Positions 1 through 6,877 of a DNA stretch of 12,311 bases are shown here, piece by piece. The position numbers and the translations under genes were made by a program. Within the stretch, counting starts at the first letter, position 1. The number at the start of each line of letters is the position of its first letter. The notes under the pieces were generated by a model. That model was not told the DNA's origin. It ran no database searches and saw only the letters and a list, made by a program, of their open reading frames with translations. Source of the DNA: Clostridia bacterium (lineage in GTDB: Bacteria > Bacillota > Clostridia > Oscillospirales > Acutalibacteraceae); contig CAAFXQ010000012.1 of assembly GCA_900767015.1 (NCBI GenBank), positions 1-12,311 of the forward strand, written 5' to 3'.

Positions 1-362
1 AAGCGGAAAGCGTCAAGCTCGGGGACAACCTTCGTACGAATAAACTCGCCGGAAAGCTGACCGAAAGCGATTCCCGCCGATTCGGCGTTATCCATGGTAT
101 CGACGTTGAACATTCTGCCTCTGTCGAAGTTACATTTGACGGTTTCGTTGGTGAGCGTCACGTCGCCGTTTACATAGCCGCCGTTTCTCGAATAGTCGGC
201 AAGGCCGTCCATGGAGATTTTCGGAATAATCAGCTCGTCGGCGTTTGAACCCTGTCTTGCAAGTTCTGATGCGCCGTCAAGGTCGCTTGTGAGCGAAGCG
301 GTCTTGTAGACCTCATCTAAAAGGGTTGTATACTGTTTGAACAGTGCGATTACATTAGGCAT
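1..362 (-). CDS. Phage major capsid protein (HK97-fold type), N-terminal 120 residues
   Basis: This is the 5' part of a gene that runs off the left edge of the window. It encodes the main shell protein of the phage head. The protein opens MPNVIALFKQYTTLLDEVYK and continues through a stretch containing NADELIIPK, DGLADYSRNGGY, GDVTLTNETVKCNFDRGR and FNVDTMDNAE, then RTKVVPELDAFR. I recognise this N-terminal pattern from Firmicutes siphophage capsid proteins of about 300 residues; that is family knowledge, not a search. The ATG at 360-362 follows a GAGG ribosome binding site about 8 bases upstream. It lies 22 bp after the scaffold gene stop, which is the usual scaffold-then-capsid order. No maturation protease gene is seen between portal and capsid in this window. 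Confidence 0.9.
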   Translation of the reverse strand, partial: MPNVIALFKQYTTLLDEVYKTASLTSDLDGASELARQGSNADELIIPKISMDGLADYSRNGGYVNGDVTLTNETVKCNFDRGRMFNVDTMDNAESAGIAFGQLSGEFIRTKVVPELDAFR

Positions 363-384
363 TTGATAACCTCATTTCTTGAAT

Positions 385-924
385 TTATTTTGTTTCGGCT
401 GAAAGTCCGAGTGCCGCCCGCATACTCGAAAGAGAGTCCGGCGGTGTGCTTCCGCCTGTCGGAGCAATCGGATTGTGAATCGGTTCATCTGAGCCGAACA
501 GATAACCGTTTTCTTCTTTGCAAGCGTCAACCGCCGCTTTGATATCGGCGTCCTGATTCTTGCTTTCTTTGAGTGTGTCAAGGTCAAGAAGTGCTTTAGC
601 CGCCTTGACGTTTTTGACACCGGACTGCTTGAGAAGCTCAGAAAGCTTAGCGTCAAACTCCATATCGGCGATTTTTACCTGATACTCCGTTTCCTTTTGG
701 GAAAGGGTGTCATTCAACTGCTGGATTTTGCCTTGCAAGTCCTTGACGTCAACGCCCTCAAACTCTTTCAGAGCGTCCTGCGCCGTTTCAAGCTGTGACT
801 TGTAGTTGTCACGCTCGGTTTCGGCTTTGCTTCTTGCCTTTTCGATGTCCGACCCGTTCTCGTTGAGGATTTTATCGACCGTTTCCTTGTCAAGTCCGAG
901 GTCTTCGAGGAATTTTCTTTGCAT
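385..924 (-). CDS. Phage scaffolding protein, minor structural GP20 family
   Basis: This 179-residue protein is a head assembly scaffold. It starts MQRKFLEDLGLDKETVDKIL, the characteristic opening of the GP20 family (Pfam Phage_GP20). A long, charged, heptad-rich helical region (about residues 25-105) predicts a coiled coil. A shorter helical segment around residues 100-130 (KNVKAAKALLDLD) follows, then a Gly/Pro-rich linker and a short C-terminal helix ending ALGLSAETK. Scaffolds of this type typically bind capsid subunits through the C-terminus. The ATG at 922-924 has an AAAGGAG site 9 bases upstream. Directly downstream is the capsid gene. Upstream are two terminators, so this gene may need readthrough or its own promoter. 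Confidence 0.92.
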   Translation of the reverse strand: MQRKFLEDLGLDKETVDKILNENGSDIEKARSKAETERDNYKSQLETAQDALKEFEGVDVKDLQGKIQQLNDTLSQKETEYQVKIADMEFDAKLSELLKQSGVKNVKAAKALLDLDTLKESKNQDADIKAAVDACKEENGYLFGSDEPIHNPIAPTGGSTPPDSLSSMRAALGLSAETK

Positions 925-1017
925 AAGTCAATGCTCCTTTCGATACGCTTTTTTACGAGGTTGCTCCTCAATCTATCCGTAGTTTTACGACTTCGGAACG
1001 GTCAAAATGGCATATAA
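925..1017 (-). promoter_or_regulatory. Leader of scaffold/capsid genes; possible weak promoter
   Basis: This stretch separates a strong terminator from the scaffold start codon, so a promoter is expected here if the terminator is efficient. On the minus strand a TTGACC hexamer is present near 995-1000, but the spacing-appropriate -10 candidates (CTACGG or TACGGA) are poor. The ribosome binding site AAAGGAG is clear. A phage-specific activator or antitermination would equally explain expression. I cannot settle this from sequence. Confidence 0.25.
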
Positions 1018-1047
1018 AAAGCACCTTGCAATGGATTGCAGGGTGCT
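1018..1047 (-). terminator. Strong rho-independent terminator
   Basis: Read on the minus strand, AGCACCCTGCAA pairs with TTGCAAGGTGCT across a 4-base loop (TCCA). This gives a 12-bp stem with one wobble, and the transcript then runs into TTTTTAT. It lies between the toxin/immunity-like cassette and the scaffold gene. It is the second of two tandem terminators. Confidence 0.88.
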
Positions 1048-1066
1048 GATTATTGAATTTTGGGGT

Positions 1067-1093
1067 TAAAAATACCGCCCTCATGGAGCGGTA
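1067..1093 (-). terminator. Rho-independent terminator just after the 59-aa gene
   Basis: On the minus strand TACCGCTC pairs with GGGCGGTA around a CATGA loop (8 bp with one wobble), followed at once by TTTTTAA. It begins 6 bases after the stop codon of the 59-aa gene at 1099. It therefore ends the cassette transcript, with the stronger hairpin behind it as backup. Confidence 0.75.
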
Positions 1094-1098
1094 AAAAT

Positions 1099-1278
1099 TT
1101 ATTTGCTGTATTTAGGGTCGATTTTTCCTATATTTTCTTTACATTCCTGGTTATATTTTTCTATGTCCATACCGGTTGCAAGCAAAATGCCTATACACTT
1201 GTGCGTCACACTGTCGTATGTGCACAAATATCCGTTTTCATTCAGCGAAGTATAGAACTTCTTATTTTGGGTAGACAT
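1099..1278 (-). CDS. Small 59-aa protein, candidate immunity protein
   Basis: This small gene encodes 59 residues, starting MSTQNKKFYTSLNENGYLCT and ending GKIDPKYSK. I see no recognised domain. The protein is soluble, mixed-charge and has three cysteines. The start is well supported: ATG at 1276-1278 is preceded on the minus strand by GGAGGCG with about 7 bases spacing, one of the best ribosome binding sites in the window. Its first 17 bases overlap the 3' end of a toxin-like C-terminal remnant in another frame. It is followed immediately by two terminators. A tiny gene hooked onto the end of an effector module is the usual layout of an immunity gene in polymorphic toxin loci. That function is inference from position only. 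Confidence 0.72.
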   Translation of the reverse strand: MSTQNKKFYTSLNENGYLCTYDSVTHKCIGILLATGMDIEKYNQECKENIGKIDPKYSK

Positions 1279-1561
1279 AATTTTCGCCTCCGAATATAAT
1301 CAATTTTGTTCTGTTTAAAACAACAGTGTAAGATTTTGTAGCCCCGTGCCCGACAGCATTTATTGCGTCATATCCCATTTCAGCAGCCAAAACGCCCGGA
1401 TCTTTCGACTTTGGGAATTTCCCACCACTCGGAACGTACATTGTATGTCTTAATGCTTCTTGATTCAATTCCTTTACTTTGTTGAACGCCAAATCACGTT
1501 CAGCATATACTTTGTCGATATTTATACTTTGAATTTTAGCGTGCGCTTCTTGTAAAGTCTT
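1262..1561 (-). pseudogene. Orphan C-terminal end of a MuF-type toxin/effector module
   Basis: The minus strand reads open for 99 codons from immediately after the stop of the 61-aa gene to a stop at 1262-1264. The encoded sequence begins KTLQEAHAKIQSIN, has a charged helical stretch, then MYVPSGGKFPKSK, MGYDAINAVGHG, SYTVVLNRTKLIIFGG, and ends VYPK. From memory, the GYDAI...GHG...SYTVVLNRTK block resembles the C-terminal ends of effector domains of other phage minor head proteins. I cannot verify this here. There is no usable start: the only initiator in the second half is TTG at 1492, without a ribosome binding site. It is therefore most likely the leftover tail of a replaced effector domain. 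Alternatively it is translated by readthrough of the preceding TAA, with which it is in frame. Confidence 0.6.
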
Positions 1562-1747
1562 TTAGTCGTAACCTTTGATGTTACCCCAAGTTTCGTTTAA
1601 CAATTCTCCGTTTTCATCACATTCCCTAATAACACAACGAACAGCCTTTGATTCATCAGCCGGGTTACCGTCTTCATCAAAATAATAAATTTCAGAATAT
1701 GCCCCACCACACGGTGTTTTTTCGTTAATTCTTGCATAACTATCCAT
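1562..1747 (-). CDS. Small acidic 61-aa phage protein, possible immunity protein
   Basis: This protein of 61 residues starts MDSYARINEKTPCGGAYSEI, then YYFDEDGNPADESKA, CVIRECDENGEL and ETWGNIKGYD. It is strongly acidic and its composition suggests a small beta-rich fold. I recall similar proteins of about 60 residues with a TP.GG.YSE.YYFD.DGNP pattern in Firmicutes prophages, without known function. The ATG at 1745-1747 has TTAGGAG 6 bases upstream. It starts 14 bp after the stop of the metallopeptidase-tailed minor head protein, so the two genes are cotranscribed. That place suits an immunity protein for the adjacent effector domain, but it may equally be a general head-operon accessory gene. 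Its TAA stop is followed in frame by the orphan toxin tail. Confidence 0.8.
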   Translation of the reverse strand: MDSYARINEKTPCGGAYSEIYYFDEDGNPADESKAVRCVIRECDENGELLNETWGNIKGYD

Positions 1748-1761
1748 TTTTTCACTCCTAA

Positions 1762-3705
1762 CTAAATGATACTAGAAAGAATAGCCGCACGATTCGGAAA
1801 ATCATTTGCAAATGTCACTTTGTCTTTTACATATTCAGCGACACTTTCTGCGAAATCTTCTGCGTTTGAATTTTCACCGTATTTTGTACAGGATTTCTTC
1901 CCGCTCACCGATCTATCATCTAACATTGCTTTTTTCCAAATCGGTTCTGATGAAAACCGTGCAGGACCCCCTGTACCTACTGCGAGGTTTTCATCCATAA
2001 AGTGCCCTGCTTCATGGCAATATGTTCTCACTATATAATCATCATTGTGAGACGAATCGTAACGATAGAAAGTTATTTTATCTCCGCCAGTAGCATAAGA
2101 ATGGCCGAAATTTTTATAGTGTTTTCGCCAATAACTGTCTTGCGGATTATAATAATCTACTATTTCAATTGTCTTCTGTGCTTGCTGTTTAATTTTTTGT
2201 GGCACTCTTTGCCAATTAGCAATAGCCTGTTCAGGTGTCATTGTTTGATGTTGCTTGTTATAAGTATCAGGAAATACAAATTTTGTCCCGTCAGGTGTTT
2301 CATATATATTTGCATTAACTGTTTTTATTATACCACCTGCACCGTCACCAAAACTATACTGATTCTTTGTAACTGTGCAATTCACACCACCAATCGAAAT
2401 GGGAAAATTATTGTTGATATTCTGTGTTAGCATTTTATCACTATTTGAATAATTTGTCAACGTGTGATTTAAATCATCTATTTTTTTGTTGATCGATTTC
2501 ATATCACTTGTTAATCTGTTTTTATCAATCTTCCACTTCCCGACCCCTACATTTCCAAGTCCGTCAACGGTGACCCGTTCTCTCTGCTGCGGCAAATCCA
2601 CAGCCTTTGAAAATCGGGTATATTCGCCGCTTGTGACCCGGTAACGGCACCGGGCGGAGACAATATCATCCTCACTCGCTCCGCCTACTTCAAGAAGGTG
2701 GATTTCCTGCCTTTGCGCCCGCATTTTCGTTTCGAGTCTTCGCTGACGCTGTAAGGCTTCATATTTCGTGTACTGTTTGCCGCCGTATTCGACGGGAATA
2801 TTCTCTTTTCGGTTCATCTCCCGAAGCTGTTCCTCCGTGTATGTCGGCTCGGATATGCCCGGAATGACGGGATAATAATCGTGATAACAGTTGGCTCCGC
2901 ACAGTCCCGTTACCGAACCTAAACCGCAGACGGAAACAAGCTGTTTTTTCGTGTACCATCTGCCCTGCCATTCTTGGTGTGACGGACGGGCACCGCCATG
3001 CCAGGTCACTTCAAAAGTATCGGTGCCGAGTTCTTCGGCGTTTTGCTCGTTGATCTTCCCGGTAAGCTGTGCGATCCCGGTCATGACCGAACGTCTGGCG
3101 GCAACATCAACCCGGTTGCTCCACCCGGAGGCGTAATCGACCGTGCGAAGTCCGCTGCTTGTAAGAGCCGAAACCGCTTTTTTTATCGCCGTGTTATAAT
3201 CAAAAACACCGTTCGCAATGCCGTTGATTGCATTGTCCACGGTGTCCTGATAGAATTTTCCGATTTCCGTAAAATGCACCGTTCCGTCAGCGTTACGGAC
3301 GGCAAAGCCGAGAGAGCCGGAGAGATTGCGCATTTCGTTTGCGGTCTGCGCCGCCGTCGCCGCTATCAGCTGTTGTAAAACGTCATTGTTTTCAAACGGA
3401 AGCTTTTTGATCCCGGCTTTTTTATAAAGGCTGACGTCTCGTGCGTAGCCGCTTTCGATGATGTCCGAATACAGCTTCTTGACTTCCTCATCGGAAAGAT
3501 TCAACGCTTTTTTTATACGGTTTTCAATCTCTTTTCTGCCCATGCCAAGCTCAACAAGGCGGTTAATCTGCCAGTCAGCCGAACGGGTGATTTCGCCGTT
3601 AATGCGGATTCGGCGGATGATATCCTCCATGACCTCATTTTCAAGCTGACGCATACGCTCGTCAAAGGCGGTCGAAAGCGATTCGAGTTCGTTTGAGGTG
3701 TACAT
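1762..3705 (-). CDS. MuF/SPP1 gp7-type minor head protein with C-terminal HEXXH metallopeptidase-like effector domain
   Basis: This is a 647-residue protein. The start is taken as the ATG at 3703-3705 (MYTSNELESLSTAFDERM), which overlaps the portal stop as TAATG; an upstream in-frame ATG at 3774 lies inside the portal gene and would add 23 arginine-rich residues. Residues 1-390 are the minor head part. The SPP1 gp7/Mu F core is around 200-290, with RRSVMTGIAQLTG, ARPSHQEWQGRWY and a Cys/His segment GLCGANCYHDYYPV. Residues about 392-647 are a separate module. It contains HEAGH at 564-568, with His564, Glu565 and His568 as predicted zinc/catalytic residues. It also has NAEDFAES near 614-621, whose Glu616 or Glu620 could be the third zinc ligand, as in gluzincins. 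DNA composition changes at the boundary: about 50% GC just above 2,525 and about 27% just below. Minor head proteins carrying toxin tails are a known phage class (MuF polymorphic toxins). The protease activity and its target are inferred. Confidence 0.9.
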   Translation of the reverse strand: MYTSNELESLSTAFDERMRQLENEVMEDIIRRIRINGEITRSADWQINRLVELGMGRKEIENRIKKALNLSDEEVKKLYSDIIESGYARDVSLYKKAGIKKLPFENNDVLQQLIAATAAQTANEMRNLSGSLGFAVRNADGTVHFTEIGKFYQDTVDNAINGIANGVFDYNTAIKKAVSALTSSGLRTVDYASGWSNRVDVAARRSVMTGIAQLTGKINEQNAEELGTDTFEVTWHGGARPSHQEWQGRWYTKKQLVSVCGLGSVTGLCGANCYHDYYPVIPGISEPTYTEEQLREMNRKENIPVEYGGKQYTKYEALQRQRRLETKMRAQRQEIHLLEVGGASEDDIVSARCRYRVTSGEYTRFSKAVDLPQQRERVTVDGLGNVGVGKWKIDKNRLTSDMKSINKKIDDLNHTLTNYSNSDKMLTQNINNNFPISIGGVNCTVTKNQYSFGDGAGGIIKTVNANIYETPDGTKFVFPDTYNKQHQTMTPEQAIANWQRVPQKIKQQAQKTIEIVDYYNPQDSYWRKHYKNFGHSYATGGDKITFYRYDSSHNDDYIVRTYCHEAGHFMDENLAVGTGGPARFSSEPIWKKAMLDDRSVSGKKSCTKYGENSNAEDFAESVAEYVKDKVTFANDFPNRAAILSSII

Positions 3706-5072
3706 TATTCGATAACCTCGGCGGTTCCTTCGGCGATTTTCGCTTTCGCCGTTTTTTCGTCCTCTCCGTACCATTTCATGCGATACTCATACGGCTGCAT
3801 GATTCCCAGTGAGATATCCTGAATATCCTGCTTTCGTTCCGTGTCCTCATCGGTGAGAATGCTGTCGGAAAACGAGCAGGTAAATTCGTAATTTGTCGTA
3901 AGCCGTCCGTTATAAAACGCAAGCCCACGGCAGAAGTCCTCAAGGCATTTTTTGAGATTCGTTTCAATCGCATTGACCCGGTTATATTTACGCTGTTTGG
4001 CGTGCTTGATTTCCGTTGCCGTCTTTTCGACAACATTGATATCAGACAAATCGCCGTAGGATAAACCGACATTGAATTCGATATTGCGCTTGATCTGTTC
4101 AAGACCGTTGATGATGTTTCCGTCACGGAACTCGGGCGAAAATTCCTTGTACAGGTCGCCGTTGTCTGTTTCGAGATTCAAGCCACGGTAAAGTCGCTTG
4201 TTCAGCTTCGGTGCTTCAAAAACGGTTCTGCCCTTGTTGTCTGTTGTACTTGTCGGTCTTAATGCCGTACTGTCAACATTGATTGCCCGCTCTCCGCTTT
4301 CAAATTCCCATTCCAGACGACCGAACTGCACGTCGGCTTTTTTGATAAGCTCGATTGCGCTGTCGAAAACCGAAACGCCGCAAAACGTTCCGTCGATTTC
4401 GTTCTTGATCGGGTTGCGGTAATAGCCGAAATCAACCTCGGTCATCTTCGGGTATAAAATTTCTTCCGGGAGCGACGCCCATTCGTCAACCTCTGAGAGC
4501 GGGCACGGCGAGCCAATATTCTTTTCGCTTGACGAATGATAGGCGAAATTCGAAATCCGAAGCCCCTGATTTGTCAATTCATGGCGTTCAAATCGGAAAT
4601 AATAATTTGAATCGGAAATCTTTTTCACGCCGATAAAGACAACATCCGTAAGCCGTCCATCCTGACGGAACGAAACCGGGACAAACCGGTCGGCCGTCAC
4701 AAATTCGGCTTTATCCTCCCCAAGCGGCTTTATGATAAAAGAGCCGGCGGCAAGTCCTGCCTGAAGATTCTCGTTAAGCCCTGACAGCACAAAAGCCTTG
4801 AGCATTTCGTCAAGCTTTGCGTCCGATACGGAAACCTCAAGCTCAGAAAGTGCTGTATCGGCAAATTCCCGGCAGATTCCCTGTTCAAGCCGCAACGACT
4901 TCACATAATCGTCAAGCCACGGTGCTTCTCCCCGGTACATTTTCAGCCATTCCCCGATTCTTTCGGTCATGGCGTCCGTGATAACCGGCTCGGCACCGAT
5001 GACGCTTTTCATGTCTTTTTTATTAAAAATTGCGGTCACCTTCTTTAAAAGTTCAATGATTCGCTTAAACAC
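3705..5072 (-). CDS. Phage portal protein, A118/SPP1-like
   Basis: This is a 455-residue portal protein, the dodecameric ring at the head vertex through which DNA enters and leaves. The start is GTG at 5070-5072 (first residues M/V-FKRIIELLKKVTAIF), supported by GGAGGAG 5 bases upstream. An ATG at 5117 lies inside the terminase gene and is less likely. Recognisable parts are an N-terminal helix, PWLDDYVKSLRLEQGICREF, the GSFIIKPLGED and VPVSFRQDGRLTDV strands, the clip/stem region GLSYGDLSD, and the C-terminal helical wing with DIQDISLGIMQPYEYRM. The overall order matches A118-type portals of Firmicutes phages. Its start overlaps the terminase stop by 8 bp, and its TAA overlaps the next ATG. 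The three genes are therefore likely translationally coupled. Confidence 0.93.
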   Translation of the reverse strand: MFKRIIELLKKVTAIFNKKDMKSVIGAEPVITDAMTERIGEWLKMYRGEAPWLDDYVKSLRLEQGICREFADTALSELEVSVSDAKLDEMLKAFVLSGLNENLQAGLAAGSFIIKPLGEDKAEFVTADRFVPVSFRQDGRLTDVVFIGVKKISDSNYYFRFERHELTNQGLRISNFAYHSSSEKNIGSPCPLSEVDEWASLPEEILYPKMTEVDFGYYRNPIKNEIDGTFCGVSVFDSAIELIKKADVQFGRLEWEFESGERAINVDSTALRPTSTTDNKGRTVFEAPKLNKRLYRGLNLETDNGDLYKEFSPEFRDGNIINGLEQIKRNIEFNVGLSYGDLSDINVVEKTATEIKHAKQRKYNRVNAIETNLKKCLEDFCRGLAFYNGRLTTNYEFTCSFSDSILTDEDTERKQDIQDISLGIMQPYEYRMKWYGEDEKTAKAKIAEGTAEVIE

Positions 5073-6711
5073 CTTTTCTCCTCCAGAGCCGTTCGGTTGC
5101 GTACCGTACAGCGTCAATCACATGGTCGTTTCCGTCCGGATATCCGGAAATAACGTTGCCTTCCTTGTCCCGTTCGTACTCATAATTTAAAAATTCATCG
5201 CAGGCAACCGGGCAGCGTCTGTTGTCAATAACAATCGAGCGAAGAGACTGAAGCCATTTGTACGAATATTCACGGCTTCCGTGTCCTTTCTTCGCTTCCT
5301 TGGCAAGCAAGCCATAAGCCTTGTAATCTCCGACGCTCTTTTTTTCCGAACTGTCGCAGGTCACAATGTCGTTGCCCGTGATACCGAGTGAAAACAGCTT
5401 GTCCGCCGTCTGACGGTTGCTTTGCTTGTTGCAGGTAAATTCCTGAAAGATGTACAAGGTATGCTGTGACGGTTCGTAGTGAACGCGGGCAAAGGCGTAC
5501 AAGTCCGGGAACCAACCCCAGTCAACACCGTTATAGATATGATCAAAGCCGGCGATTTCCTCATCTGTGATTTCACGCACCGTGACGTTATCAAACACAT
5601 TGCCGCCGGTTCCGTTGGCAACACCCATGTACTCGTTTTCATACGCTATCGGATTTGTCTCTTTCAAAAACTCGGCGTCGTCTAAAAACGGCTTGCCGAG
5701 CCACTTTTTGGGAACCGTCAGATAATTGCTTTCGGTGACAAGCCTGTCCTGACGGGGGATTTTAATATATTTGTTCGCCCAATTCTGCGCCGATTTCGGC
5801 GGGTTAAAGGACTTGAACTTATACGCCTTGTCGCCACCACGGATAACCGACTGTTCAATCTTTCTGACAGCCTCTTCCCCGCAAAACTGGTCAAGCTCTT
5901 CGAACCACACAACGCCGATATACCCGAACGGCACTTTAATCGACTTGATTTTGCCCGGGTCGTCTGCCCCTCTGAAATATATTTTCTGACCCGTAGAAAT
6001 TCGGGTGATTTCAAGCGGGGATTTTGTCGCCGTGAACTCGCCGTCAAGCGATAGTGCCGAAATCGCCCATAAAATCTGATTATACACAGAGTCTTTCAGC
6101 GTATTGCTGACCTGACGGAACACGCAAGCGTGCAGCTCGTCATTTTTCATCAGGATATCGACAAGACACAAAGATACAAAAGAAGATTTAGTCGAACCTC
6201 GTCCGCCCGGAAAGACATATTCCGAATGCTCATGCTCAGCCACATCAAAAAACACCGACGAGAACGCCGGCGCAATCATATCCGCCCGAATGCCTGCATA
6301 CGGTTTCACTTCAGCGGTGGGCGGTTCAATTTTTTTCTTTTCCAATCGGATTCTTTCGTTTTCATACTTGATTTTCTGCTTGAGATAAGCGTCGTCACGA
6401 ATGATCGAACGAAGTTCTTTGACCGCCGCAACATCGCCCAGCTTTGCTTTTGCCAGAACGGCGGCATTCACCACAAGCATATTATTCAAAAAGTCATGGT
6501 CAATGCTGTTGACATCAACGCCCTGACTTAACAGAAATTCATAGTCTGTCTGATTCGTCGGAGGAAGCTCAAGAAGCCTTTCCATAACCGCTTTCATATC
6601 CCGCTTTTTCCGTCGGGATTCTCCGGACTTTTTGCCGCCCTCGGAACGAATTTCTCTCTGTTCGCTCTCTGTTCGTTCCGAAAAAGGTATTAAATTCTTC
6701 TCATTCGCCAT
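5065..6711 (-). CDS. terL: Terminase large subunit with fused small-subunit-like N-terminal region
   Basis: This 548-residue protein is the ATPase/nuclease motor that cuts and packages phage DNA. Residues 1-125 are Lys/Arg-rich and helical (KNLIPFSERTESEQREIRSE, then GGKKSGESRRKKRDMK). They resemble the separate small DNA-binding proteins that often precede terminase in Firmicutes phages. Residues about 140-548 are the large subunit. Walker A is at 169-177 (GGRGSTKSS) and Walker B at 264-272 (IGVVWFEEL), with a catalytic Glu at 271/272. The C-terminal RNase H-like nuclease has Asp397 (GVDWGW), Asp453 (TCDSSEKKS) and Asp529/Asp533 (DGNDHVIDAVRY). No separate small subunit gene is seen upstream. 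The ATG at 6709-6711 follows a GAGGTGG site. Its stop overlaps the portal start. Confidence 0.95.
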   Translation of the reverse strand: MANEKNLIPFSERTESEQREIRSEGGKKSGESRRKKRDMKAVMERLLELPPTNQTDYEFLLSQGVDVNSIDHDFLNNMLVVNAAVLAKAKLGDVAAVKELRSIIRDDAYLKQKIKYENERIRLEKKKIEPPTAEVKPYAGIRADMIAPAFSSVFFDVAEHEHSEYVFPGGRGSTKSSFVSLCLVDILMKNDELHACVFRQVSNTLKDSVYNQILWAISALSLDGEFTATKSPLEITRISTGQKIYFRGADDPGKIKSIKVPFGYIGVVWFEELDQFCGEEAVRKIEQSVIRGGDKAYKFKSFNPPKSAQNWANKYIKIPRQDRLVTESNYLTVPKKWLGKPFLDDAEFLKETNPIAYENEYMGVANGTGGNVFDNVTVREITDEEIAGFDHIYNGVDWGWFPDLYAFARVHYEPSQHTLYIFQEFTCNKQSNRQTADKLFSLGITGNDIVTCDSSEKKSVGDYKAYGLLAKEAKKGHGSREYSYKWLQSLRSIVIDNRRCPVACDEFLNYEYERDKEGNVISGYPDGNDHVIDAVRYATERLWRRKGV

Positions 6712-6759
6712 CTCACCACCTCAGTAGAGTTTATCTATGTAAAGTCAATTAAAATCGAG

Positions 6760-6779
6760 AGCCGCCCCGAAAGGCGGCT
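6760..6779 (-). terminator. GC-rich hairpin upstream of terminase
   Basis: AGCCGCC and GGCGGCT form a perfect 7-bp stem around a 6-base loop. On the minus strand it is followed by CTCGATTTTAATT, which is only a weak T-run, so termination is uncertain. It sits about 50 bases before the terminase start codon and could instead be a leader RNA structure or a regulator site. Confidence 0.45.
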
Positions 6780-6797
6780 ATGTAAAAGGATGGTAAA

Positions 6798-6833
6798 CGC
6801 AAAAAGGCGGCGGACTGCCTTCCGTCACCTTTT
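6798..6833 (-). terminator. Terminator after the late-regulator-like gene
   Basis: On the minus strand AAAAGGTGACGG pairs with CCGCCGCCTTTT (one mismatch and one wobble) around an 8-base loop and runs into TTTTTGCG. It lies 45 bases after the stop of the 140-aa regulator-like gene. Transcription of the packaging genes therefore probably restarts below it. A TTGACT box lies on the minus strand near 6743-6748, but a matching -10 with a sensible leader is not obvious. Confidence 0.6.
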
Positions 6834-6877
6834 CACAGTACTATAATAAAACCTAAAACACGAACAGAACGAACAGC

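Noticed and set aside
1060..1299. Plus-strand frame of 79 codons with a hydrophobic stretch
   Set aside because: It crosses the terminator and the 59-aa gene on the opposite strand, and that gene has far better start evidence.
2002..2430. Plus-strand frame of 142 codons rich in Ile, Cys and Phe
   Set aside because: It is the antisense shadow of the AT-rich metallopeptidase domain; the composition is an artefact of reading Lys/Asn/Asp-rich coding backwards.
3706..3774. Upstream ATG of the minor head protein adding an Arg-rich 23-residue extension
   Set aside because: It lies within the portal coding region in another frame; the ATG overlapping the portal stop (TAATG) gives the normal N-terminus of the family.
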